From Solimonas sp964507195 (lineage in GTDB: Bacteria > Pseudomonadota > Gammaproteobacteria > Nevskiales > Nevskiaceae): a stretch of DNA of 12,862 nt. Shown here in pieces: positions 6,765-12,862 of this stretch; positions within the stretch are counted from its first letter, which is position 1, and each line of letters starts with the position of its first letter. The notes below the pieces were generated by a model. The model saw only the letters and a list, made by a program, of their open reading frames with translations, had not been told where the DNA came from and did not search any database. The stretch covers positions 1 to 12,862 of the forward strand of contig CAZDPA010000122.1 of the NCBI GenBank assembly GCA_964507195.1, in the 5' to 3' direction. A program made the translations under genes and the position numbers.

Positions 6765-8090
6765 GTGCCAGAATCAGCTCTGCATCATGTCGTGATCGTC
6801 GGCGGCGGCTTCGCCGGCCTGCATGCCGCCGCACGCCTCGGTCGCGCCGGCTGCCGTGTGACCCTGCTCGACAAGCGCAATTTCCAGCTGTTCCAGCCCT
6901 TGCTGTATCAGGTCGCGACCGGCGCGATTCCGCCGGGTGACATTGCGATTCCGCATCGCGTGGTGCTGCGCAAGCACAAGAACGTCAACTGTTTGACTGC
7001 GGCAGTGTTCGAGCTGGACCCTAAGACGCGTACGCTGCGCCACGAACACGGCGAGCTGCGGTACGACACGCTGATCGTCGCGACCGGCGTCAAGCACCAC
7101 TATTTCGGCCGCGACAGCTGGCGCCAGTTCGCGCCGGGCCTGAAGACGGTCGAGCACGCGCTGGAGATCCGCCGGCAACTGTTCTCGGCCTTTGAACTGG
7201 CCGAGGCCAGCAATGATCCGGTTGAGCGCGCACGCCTGATGCGTTTCGTGATCGTCGGCGGCGGCTCGACCGGCGTTGAACTTGCGGGTGCGATCGGTGA
7301 GCTTGCGCAGAAGACGATGGTGGCCGACTTCCGCAATATCGATTCGCGCAATGCGCAGGTGCTGCTGGTCGAGGGCGCCGAGAACGTGCTGCCCATGTAC
7401 GCGCCCAGGTTGCAGCAGGCGGCGCGCAAGCATCTCGAACAACTTGGCGTCAGTGTCCGCACGCGGACGATGGTCGAAGACATCGGGGCTGACTTCGTTC
7501 GCATGCGCAGCGGCAATGACATCGAGACGGTCGAAGCCGCGACTATTCTCTGGGCAGCAGGTGTGCGGGCCTCGTTCTTCGGCGAAATCCTTGCCGAGCG
7601 CACCGGCGTGCTGCTCGATCGCGGAGGCCGCGTGAAGGTCGAGGCGGACTGCTCACTGCCGGGTTATCCGGAAATCTTCGTTGTCGGCGATCTTGCGCGT
7701 CTGACCGATGCCGTCGGCCGTGACGTGCCGGGCCTTGCGCCGGCCGCGATCCAGCAGGGGCGCTATGTGGCCGACGTGATCACCCGTCGCCTGCGCAACA
7801 AGTCAGTCCCCAGGGCGTTCCGCTACCGCGATCTGGGTTCGATGTCGGTGATCGGCATGAACCGCGCCGTGGGCGACCTGCGCTTCATCAAGGTCACCGG
7901 CATCATCGCCTGGATGATCTGGGCTTTCGTCCACATCATGTCGCTGATCAGCGTCGAGCAGCGTCTGCGCGTGTTCCTGCAGTGGACCTGGAAATACTTC
8001 ACGCGCAAGGAAGGCGACCGGCTGATCACCGGGGCTCCACCGAAAACGCGGCAGCTGCGGCTGGCGCACCAGAAAGCGTTGGAAGACTAG
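6765..8090 (+). CDS. ndh: Type II NADH:quinone oxidoreductase (NDH-2)
   Basis: This is a single-subunit, non-proton-pumping flavoprotein that transfers electrons from NADH to quinone at the inner face of the cytoplasmic membrane. 441 aa, normal for the family. Seen: the FAD-binding GGGFAG (13-18); FQPLLYQVATG (43-53), the conserved NDH-2 segment near the quinone/FAD site; the second Rossmann motif GGGSTG (165-170) with E203 at the end of the next strand (LLVEG), favouring NADH over NADPH; VVGDL (306-310), the second FAD-contact motif; and PAAIQQG (326-332), the quinone-side motif. A C-terminal amphipathic/hydrophobic stretch (about 378-410) fits membrane attachment. The start is GTG with only a weak AGG upstream; the gene stands alone, 113 bp after the EcsC gene. 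It could instead serve a specialised quinone, but NDH-2 is the best reading. Confidence 0.92.
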   Translation: MPESALHHVVIVGGGFAGLHAAARLGRAGCRVTLLDKRNFQLFQPLLYQVATGAIPPGDIAIPHRVVLRKHKNVNCLTAAVFELDPKTRTLRHEHGELRYDTLIVATGVKHHYFGRDSWRQFAPGLKTVEHALEIRRQLFSAFELAEASNDPVERARLMRFVIVGGGSTGVELAGAIGELAQKTMVADFRNIDSRNAQVLLVEGAENVLPMYAPRLQQAARKHLEQLGVSVRTRTMVEDIGADFVRMRSGNDIETVEAATILWAAGVRASFFGEILAERTGVLLDRGGRVKVEADCSLPGYPEIFVVGDLARLTDAVGRDVPGLAPAAIQQGRYVADVITRRLRNKSVPRAFRYRDLGSMSVIGMNRAVGDLRFIKVTGIIAWMIWAFVHIMSLISVEQRLRVFLQWTWKYFTRKEGDRLITGAPPKTRQLRLAHQKALED

Positions 8091-8115
8091 GGCCGGGTAG
8101 CCGTACCGCGGCACT

Positions 8116-8144
8116 GTGTCACGTTTCCGACACTTGGCTGACAT
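8116..8144 (+). promoter_or_regulatory. Candidate Pho-box-like repeats upstream of ppk
   Basis: Three 7-mers recur at an exact 11-bp period: GTGTCAC (8116), CCGACAC (8127) and CTGACAT (8138). They match the PhoB half-site CTGTCAT at 5, 4 and 6 of 7 positions. The 89-bp ndh-ppk gap is a sensible place for phosphate control of polyphosphate synthesis. The same bases also contain an inverted repeat GTGTC (8116-8120)/GACAC (8129-8133), so a different dimeric regulator is possible. No clear -10 box follows. Confidence 0.35.
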
Positions 8145-8179
8145 ACACTGACCGGCCTGATGTATCCGGGACTAACGTG

Positions 8180-10267
8180 ATGACCAACGAAGCTCCGACG
8201 CTGGAGTTCCAGCCCACAGACCTGTTCCTGAACCGCGAGCTGTCGCTGCTCGAGTTCAACCGGCGAGTGCTCGAACAGGCCAAGGACGAGCGCGTACCGC
8301 TGCTCGAACGCCTGAAGTTCCTGTGTATCTCCAGCTCCAATCTCGACGAATTCTTCGAGATTCGCGTTGCCGGACTGCAGCAGATGGCCGAGCTGACGCC
8401 GAATCAGCGCGGTACCGAAGGCATGACGCCGGGCGAGACCCTGGTCGCGATTAGCGCCCGGGCACACGAGCTGGTTGATGCGCAGTACGACGTCTTCAAC
8501 AACATCATCCTGCCGGCGCTGGAGAAGGAACGCATCCGCTTCCTGCGGCGTTCGGAGTGGACGACGGAACAGGACGCCTGGCTCAAGAACTATTTTCAGA
8601 ACGATCTGCTGCCGGTGCTTTCACCGATCGGTCTCGATCCGGCGCATCCGTTCCCGCGCATCCTCAACAAGTCGCTGAACTTCATCGTCCAGCTGTCCGG
8701 CAAGGACGCGTTTGGCCGCAATACCGGATTTGCAGTTGTGCAGGCACCGCGTGCACTGCCGCGTCTGATCCAGTTGCCGGCAGATGTACCGGGTACCGGC
8801 CCCAGCGATTTTGTGTTCCTGTCGAGCATCATCCACGCCTATGTCGATGATCTGTTCCCCGGCATGGAAGCAACCGGCAGCTACCAGTTCCGCCTGACGC
8901 GCAATTCCGATCTGCTGGTCGACGAGGAAGAAGTCAAAGACCTGATGGAGGCGCTCGAAGGCGAACTGTCGCAGCGCCAGTGGGGCGATATCGTCCGCCT
9001 CGAGGTCGCGCACAACTGCCCGGAGCATCTGTGGCAGTACCTGATGGAAGTTGCGCAGCTGACGCCGGCTGATGTGTACCAGGTCAACGGCCCGGTCAAC
9101 CTGCATCGTCTGATGACGATGCCGGACATGGTTGATCGCGCCGATCTCAAGTACGCAGCACATACACCGCGCGTGCCCAAGGTGTTCAACGGTCCGGATC
9201 TGTTCGCGGCGATTCGCGAGCGCGACCTGCTGCTGCATCATCCGTATGAATCGTTTGTGCCGGTCGTCGATTTCCTGCGCCACGCAGCACGCGATCCCAA
9301 GGTGCTGGCGATCAAGCAGACCCTGTACCGCACTGGCGACAAGTCGGCGATCGTCGATGCGCTGCTCGAAGCGGCGCGCAACGGCAAGGAAGTCACCGTC
9401 GTCGTCGAGCTGCGCGCACGCTTCGACGAAGAAGCCAACATCGATCTTGCCGAACAGTTGCAGGATGTCGGCGCGCACGTCGTCTATGGCGTGGTCGGCT
9501 ACAAGACCCACGCGAAAATGTGCCTGGTCGTGCGCCGTGAGGATGCGGCTGCGCCCGGCGCCTCCAACCTGCGCCACTACGCGCATCTGGCCACTGGCAA
9601 CTACCATCCGCGCACGGCGCGCATGTACACCGACTACGGTCTGTTCACCGCCGATCCGCAGATCTGCAAGGACGTCCATGCCGTGTTCCTGCAACTGACC
9701 AGTCTTGGCAAGCTGACCAAGCTCAACCGCCTGCTGCAGTCGCCGTTCACGTTGGCGAAGATGCTGCACGCCAAGATCGATCGCGAGATCGAGCACGCCA
9801 AGGCGGGCAAGCCGGCGACGATCCTCGCCAAAATGAACTCGCTGGTCGAACCGGAGATCATCCAGGCGCTGTACCGCGCTTCAAAAGCCGGCGTGAAAAT
9901 CCAGCTGATCGTGCGCGCGATGTGTTCGCTACGCCCTGGCGTGCCGGGTCTGTCCGATAACATCGAAGTGCGTTCGATCATCGGCCGTTTCCTCGAACAC
10001 CAGCGCTGCTATTACTTTGCCAACGGCGGTGACGGCGAGCTGTACCTGTCGAGCGCCGACTGGATGGAGCGCAATCTGTTCCGCCGGGTCGAAGTCGCTT
10101 TCCCTGTGCTCGACAAGAAAATCCGCGAACGCATTCTCGGCCACCTGCACGCTTACTTCGCCGACACCGCACAGAGTTGGCTGCTGCAGGCCGACGGTAG
10201 CTACAGCCAGCCAGATCGGGATGGCAGCGTGGCGGTGCAGCAGAAGTTTCTCGACGAAGGCGGGTAG
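8180..10267 (+). CDS. ppk1: Polyphosphate kinase 1
   Basis: This enzyme reversibly polymerises the gamma-phosphate of ATP into inorganic polyphosphate. 695 aa, matching the usual size of about 690. Seen in order: NRELSLLEFN (18-27) and SSNLDEFFEIR (52-62) of the N-terminal domain; HHPYESF and IKQTLYRTG around the start of the first PLD-like catalytic domain; VVELRARFDEEANI; THAKM with His444, the expected phosphohistidine (E. coli His435); YAHLATGNYHPRTARMYTDY; and FLEHQR with His607, the second active-site histidine (E. coli His592). The ATG at 8180 gives the family N-terminus. An in-frame GTG sits directly before it, and the open frame reaches back to 7982 inside ndh, but that extension has no family counterpart. 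The Shine-Dalgarno is weak. It faces ppx tail to tail across 40 bp. Confidence 0.97.
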   Translation: MTNEAPTLEFQPTDLFLNRELSLLEFNRRVLEQAKDERVPLLERLKFLCISSSNLDEFFEIRVAGLQQMAELTPNQRGTEGMTPGETLVAISARAHELVDAQYDVFNNIILPALEKERIRFLRRSEWTTEQDAWLKNYFQNDLLPVLSPIGLDPAHPFPRILNKSLNFIVQLSGKDAFGRNTGFAVVQAPRALPRLIQLPADVPGTGPSDFVFLSSIIHAYVDDLFPGMEATGSYQFRLTRNSDLLVDEEEVKDLMEALEGELSQRQWGDIVRLEVAHNCPEHLWQYLMEVAQLTPADVYQVNGPVNLHRLMTMPDMVDRADLKYAAHTPRVPKVFNGPDLFAAIRERDLLLHHPYESFVPVVDFLRHAARDPKVLAIKQTLYRTGDKSAIVDALLEAARNGKEVTVVVELRARFDEEANIDLAEQLQDVGAHVVYGVVGYKTHAKMCLVVRREDAAAPGASNLRHYAHLATGNYHPRTARMYTDYGLFTADPQICKDVHAVFLQLTSLGKLTKLNRLLQSPFTLAKMLHAKIDREIEHAKAGKPATILAKMNSLVEPEIIQALYRASKAGVKIQLIVRAMCSLRPGVPGLSDNIEVRSIIGRFLEHQRCYYFANGGDGELYLSSADWMERNLFRRVEVAFPVLDKKIRERILGHLHAYFADTAQSWLLQADGSYSQPDRDGSVAVQQKFLDEGG

Positions 10268-10278
10268 GGATCGGATCC

Positions 10279-10305
10279 CGTAGCCCGGGTGCAGTCCGGG
10301 CTACG
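10279..10305. terminator. Strong hairpin between ppk and ppx (candidate bidirectional terminator or REP-like element)
   Basis: CGTAGCCCGG (10279-10288) and CCGGGCTACG (10296-10305) form a perfect 10-bp stem with a 7-nt loop. The hairpin lies 11 bp after the ppk stop and 2 bp before the ppx stop, so it would form in both transcripts. Neither strand has a T-tract, so it is not a textbook intrinsic terminator. The GTAGCCCGGGT core resembles dispersed REP-like palindromes I recall from gammaproteobacteria. It may terminate or protect 3' ends. Confidence 0.5.
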
Positions 10306-10307
10306 AC

Positions 10308-11828
10308 TCAGGTCAGCAGCTTGACCTTGAGCTGCGCCGCTGTCAGGTACTCGGTTTCCTGCTCAAGGTCGGCAATTGTCAGCGGGTGATCTGCGAGCCA
10401 GGTTTTGCGGTTGAAGCTCAGGTCGTAGCCACGGCGGTTCGCGGCGACGCGCACCGGTGGTTTGAGATCGGGCGCGCGTGAGCGATGCAGCAGGTAAGCG
10501 AGCCGCAGGATCATCGCCAGACGCTTGAGGGGTTCGACCCAGATCGTCGGGACCTCGTCGAAGGTTTCCAGCGCGAAGCGGCCGCGGTGCAGGCGTACCA
10601 GCGCGGCGAGCAGACGCTGCTCGGTCTGCGAAAAGCCCTGCAGGTCGCTGTTGCGCACGATGTACTGGCTGTGTTTGTGGTAGCCGTTATGGGTGATCGC
10701 GAGGCCGACTTCATGCAGACGCGCCGCCCATTCGAGGTACTGGCGCGCAAGGCGTGACTCCAGTCCCCAGGTCTTGCCGACCTGATCGAGGATCTTCAGC
10801 GCGGTCTGCGACAGGCTGTCGGCGTGGATCTGATCGACTGCATAGCGACTCGCCATCGCGCGCACAGAATCATTGCGCACATCGCGATTGCTGAGACGAC
10901 CGAGCAGGTCGTAGACCACGCCTTCGCGCAGTGCGCGTTCCGAGGTCTGCATCTCCTCGATACCGAGGGCATCGAACACGCCGGCGAGCACTGCGAGGCC
11001 GCCGACAAACACCGGGCGGCGGTCGTCGCGCAGATCGAGGAAGTCGATTTCATCGACGTGCTTGCGCGTCAGCACCAGTTCGACTGCGCGTTCGATGTCG
11101 AGACGGCCGATGTGCTGGTCGCTCCAGCCCTGGGCGCGGATCACGCGCCAGATGCCGCGCACGGTGCCGGAGCTGCCGATGGCGATATCCCAGCCGGCCT
11201 TGCGATAGCGCCGTTCGAGGAACTCCAGTTCGACCCGGGCCGCCAGGCGTGCGCGGCGGAAGTTCGCCGGGCTGATCTTGCCGTCCCCGAAGAAGCGCTC
11301 GGTGTGTACGACGCAGCCGAGCGAGACCGACTCCATCATGCGCGGACTGGCGCCGCGGCCGATGATCAGTTCGGTGCTGCCGCCGCCGACATCGACGACC
11401 AGGCGTCGCGCGCTGGCGCTGTCCATGCCGTGGGTGACGCCACCATAGACCAGGCGCGCTTCTTCAAGGCCGGAGATGATTTCGATCTCGTGGCCGAGCG
11501 CGGCCTCGGCGGCGAGGTGGAAGTCGCGGCTGTTGCGCAGGCGGCGCATGGTGTTGGTGCCGACCGCGCGAACTCGCTCCGGCGCAATGCCCCGCAGGCG
11601 CTGGCCGAAGCGGCGCAGGCAGTCGAGTGCGCGCAGGACCGCGGCGGGCTCCAGGCGTTTGTCGGCATCCAGGCCACCGGCGAGGCGCACCGGCTCGCGC
11701 AGACGGTCGACGACCTGGACGTCGGCGCCGTCGGCACGGGCGACAATCATGTGGAAGCTGTTGGAGCCCAGATCGACCGCAGCCACCTCATGCGGACCGT
11801 TCGGCGTGCCGCCGAAGACCGTGCTCAT
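10308..11828 (-). CDS. ppx: Exopolyphosphatase (Ppx/GppA family)
   Basis: This enzyme removes terminal phosphates from polyphosphate; related GppA enzymes hydrolyse pppGpp. 506 aa, close to E. coli Ppx (513). Seen: the ASKHA phosphate-1 loop DLGSNSFHM (19-27); GTNTMRRLRN (90-99); EIISGLEEARLVYGGV (116-131), including Glu121, the position of the catalytic base in E. coli Ppx; the phosphate-2 loop VVDVGGGSTELI (144-155); and a C-terminal HD-like helical domain with LHEVGLAITHNGYHKHSQYI, which favours the long Ppx form. The ATG at 11828 leaves a short extension before the first strand and lacks an obvious Shine-Dalgarno. The gene is convergent with ppk, so synthesis and degradation can be controlled independently. 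Ppx is preferred over GppA because of ppk adjacency and length, but dual activity is possible. Confidence 0.94.
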   Translation of the reverse strand: MSTVFGGTPNGPHEVAAVDLGSNSFHMIVARADGADVQVVDRLREPVRLAGGLDADKRLEPAAVLRALDCLRRFGQRLRGIAPERVRAVGTNTMRRLRNSRDFHLAAEAALGHEIEIISGLEEARLVYGGVTHGMDSASARRLVVDVGGGSTELIIGRGASPRMMESVSLGCVVHTERFFGDGKISPANFRRARLAARVELEFLERRYRKAGWDIAIGSSGTVRGIWRVIRAQGWSDQHIGRLDIERAVELVLTRKHVDEIDFLDLRDDRRPVFVGGLAVLAGVFDALGIEEMQTSERALREGVVYDLLGRLSNRDVRNDSVRAMASRYAVDQIHADSLSQTALKILDQVGKTWGLESRLARQYLEWAARLHEVGLAITHNGYHKHSQYIVRNSDLQGFSQTEQRLLAALVRLHRGRFALETFDEVPTIWVEPLKRLAMILRLAYLLHRSRAPDLKPPVRVAANRRGYDLSFNRKTWLADHPLTIADLEQETEYLTAAQLKVKLLT

Positions 11829-12149
11829 CTGCGCAGAGACCCGAAAATCCAGGGATCAGCGCGATGCGTTACGGCGTGGGCAAGCGGGTCGGCAGGTCGG
11901 CAGTATTGAAGCGGCATGCGTTGATTTTGAAGGGTTCGCACAGGCTTTGCGCGCGGATCAGCGGCTTCGCCGCCTCCTTGGCGTCGTTCAGGGACTGCCG
12001 TTTGAGCGTCGGCAGGGTATCAGTTTGACTGTTGCAGTCACCAGCTTCGGCGCCGTCTACCCATGCCGCGCGTTGACCCGAGCGCGCAATTCCCTGAACA
12101 TATCGCCCCTTGTATCGACACTTACTGTAATTTCCCTGGAGTCCCAGAC
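11829..12149. other. 321-bp gap without a recognisable gene between ppx and the cytochrome genes
   Basis: ppx and the cytochrome genes diverge from this stretch, so it should carry both promoters. I see no credible gene: the plus-strand frame with ATG at 11863 (54 codons) has unusual composition, matches nothing I know and has no ribosome site. Structure seen: a tandem 8-bp repeat GGTCGGCA (11887-11902), related to GTCGGCAGG at 12008-12016; a tight hairpin GCGGC-TTC-GCCGC (11961-11973); TTGAC-type hexamers at 12025 and 12073 without good -10 boxes; and the small palindrome TTACTGTAA (12122-12130). A small RNA cannot be excluded. Confidence 0.5.
11902..11931 (-). promoter_or_regulatory. Candidate sigma-70 promoter for ppx
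   Basis: On the minus strand, TTCAAA (11926-11931, four of six to TTGACA) and AATACT (11902-11907, four of six to TATAAT) are separated by 18 bp. They lie about 75 bp upstream of the ppx ATG. Position and orientation fit, but both hexamers are only moderate matches. Confidence 0.28.
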
Positions 12150-12473
12150 ATGAAGCATGCGCGTTGGGGCGTGATCGCCCTTGCCGCCGCTATCTTTGCG
12201 CCCGTTGTTTCGGCGCAAGGCGACGCCGACGCGGGTCGCGTCAAGGCCAATACCTGCATGGGGTGCCACGGCATTCCCAAGTACAACAATGCCTATCCGA
12301 CCTACCGCGTGCCGAAGATTGGCGGGCAGGCGGCGGCGTATATGGAAGATGCCCTGAAAGCCTATCGTTCCGGCGCGCGTCCGCATGGGACGATGCATGC
12401 GCAGGCCTCTAACCTGACCGATCAGGACATCGCGGACATTGCGGTCTTCATGTCCACGGTCGCCGCACACTAA
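12150..12473 (+). CDS. Monoheme c-type cytochrome, cytochrome c4-half-like (first of tandem pair)
   Basis: This is a small periplasmic electron carrier, 107 aa. Seen: a Sec signal peptide (basic MKHAR, hydrophobic core, likely cleavage after VVSA at residue 22); the haem-attachment motif CMGCH (36-40); a KIGGQ segment (56-60); AYRSGAR (71-77); and Met82 in GTMHAQ as the probable second axial ligand. The domain pattern (GGQ, YM...L..YRSGAR, M, LTDQDIADIA) is that of one half of diheme cytochrome c4. The ATG at 12150 is chosen because it directly precedes the signal peptide and has TGGAG 8 nt upstream. It lies 10 bp before a paralogous cytochrome gene and is certainly co-transcribed with it. 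Likely function: passing electrons from quinol-oxidising complexes to a terminal oxidase or other acceptor (inference). Confidence 0.9.
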   Translation: MKHARWGVIALAAAIFAPVVSAQGDADAGRVKANTCMGCHGIPKYNNAYPTYRVPKIGGQAAAYMEDALKAYRSGARPHGTMHAQASNLTDQDIADIAVFMSTVAAH

Positions 12474-12483
12474 GGGTAGAGAC

Positions 12484-12831
12484 ATGAAGCGCATCATTGC
12501 TGTTGTCCTGTTGTCCGGCTTTTCGCTGGCCGTGGCTGCCGAGACCGCGGTGCCGGAAAAGGCCGCGGCCTGTGCCGCCTGCCACGGTGAAGGCGGGGCC
12601 AAGCCTATTGCTCCGAACTATCCGATTCTTGCAGGCCAGTACGCCAATTACCTTGAGCATTCGCTCAAGGAATACCGTTCCGGCGCGCGCAAGAACCCGG
12701 TCATGTCGACCCAGGCCGCAGGCCTGACCGACAAGGAGATCGAGGAACTCGCGCATTACTTCGATCGCTACCCGAGCACGCTGCACACGCCAAACGTGCA
12801 TGCCACGGCCGGCGCGGCGCATCGCGAGTAA
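12484..12831 (+). CDS. Monoheme c-type cytochrome, cytochrome c4-half-like (second of tandem pair)
   Basis: This 115-aa periplasmic monoheme cytochrome is paralogous to the gene just upstream. Seen: a signal peptide (MKRIIAVVLLSGFSLAVA, cleavage near 18-20); the haem motif CAACH (30-34); YPILAGQYANYLEHSLKEY (46-64) with SGARKNPVMS, a close match to the cytochrome c4 domain signature; Met74 as probable axial ligand; LTDKEIEELAHYF near the end of the haem domain; and a His-containing Ala-rich tail (101-115) not needed for the fold. The ATG at 12484 is preceded by a GGGTAGAG ribosome site in the 10-bp gap after the first gene. Both genes share the YRSGAR segment. The two products may work as a pair that mimics diheme c4. 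Only 31 bp follow before the window ends, and they show no further gene. Confidence 0.9.
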   Translation: MKRIIAVVLLSGFSLAVAAETAVPEKAAACAACHGEGGAKPIAPNYPILAGQYANYLEHSLKEYRSGARKNPVMSTQAAGLTDKEIEELAHYFDRYPSTLHTPNVHATAGAAHRE

Positions 12832-12862
12832 GGCTGCAATCCTGCGGCTGGTGGTTCACAGC

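Noticed and set aside
7982..8179. In-frame N-terminal extension of ppk into ndh
   Set aside because: Ppk1 proteins begin near the 8180 ATG. The extension overlaps the end of ndh and resembles nothing in the family.
8621..9796. 391-codon open frame on the minus strand inside ppk
   Set aside because: It lies fully antisense to a well-supported ppk with clear catalytic motifs. Its protein is rich in Arg/Gln/His with no recognisable domain, as expected for a frame shadow in GC-rich DNA.
10824..11909. 361-codon open frame on the plus strand antisense to ppx
   Set aside because: Ala/Asp/His-rich composition with no motif, and fully explained by codon bias of ppx on the other strand.
11863..12028. 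54-codon plus-strand frame in the ppx-cytochrome gap
   Set aside because: No ribosome site, no familiar motif, and the frame simply continues an antisense shadow of ppx.
12126..12131. TGTAAT as a -10 box for the cytochrome genes
   Set aside because: Five of six match, but a start site there would leave the ribosome site at the very 5' end of the mRNA and no -35 lies at the right distance.
1..12862. Mobile element, defence system or CRISPR array
   Set aside because: All recognised genes are core metabolic, envelope or efflux functions. No transposase, integrase, phage, nuclease or regularly spaced repeats were seen.

Overview
The window is a GC-rich chromosomal segment that looks like ordinary housekeeping and stress-related DNA from a gammaproteobacterium, most likely the Xanthomonadales/Lysobacterales or a nearby order. 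That placement is inferred from the strong EmrAB, UppP, Ppk1 and Ppx sequence motifs, heavy G/C third-position use, GTG starts and the gene mix; no 16S or other taxonomic marker is present. I see no transposase, integrase, phage gene, CRISPR array, tRNA or rRNA.

Layout: (1) 1-3356, plus strand: a tightly packed tripartite multidrug efflux operon of outer-membrane factor (5' end cut off by the window), EmrA-type adaptor and EmrB-type DHA2 pump. (2) 3353-4135, minus strand: uppP, whose stop codon interlocks with that of the pump gene. (3) 4196-4945, plus: a pteridine-reductase-type SDR, divergent from uppP across 60 bp. (4) 4949-5728, minus: an NRDE/TANGO2-family protein, convergent with the SDR across 3 bp. 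(5) 5830-6651, plus: an EcsC-family protein. (6) 6765-8090, plus: a type II NADH dehydrogenase. (7) 8180-10267, plus: polyphosphate kinase ppk1, facing (8) 10308-11828, minus: exopolyphosphatase ppx, with a strong hairpin between the two 3' ends. (9) 11829-12149: a 321-bp stretch without a recognisable gene. (10) 12150-12831, plus: two tandem monoheme c-type cytochromes, each resembling one half of a diheme cytochrome c4.

Functional themes: drug export across both membranes, undecaprenyl-phosphate recycling for cell-wall synthesis, NADH oxidation and periplasmic electron transfer, and polyphosphate synthesis and breakdown. Ppk1 and Ppx act in opposite directions on the same polymer and are arranged convergently rather than as an operon. 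The ppk leader carries repeats at 11-bp spacing that resemble a Pho box.

I did not find a convincing undescribed multi-gene system. The items most worth checking are the split c4-like cytochrome pair, the Pho-box-like repeats before ppk, a perfect 12-bp palindrome before the NADH dehydrogenase, the ppk/ppx intergenic hairpin and the stand-alone EcsC-family gene.
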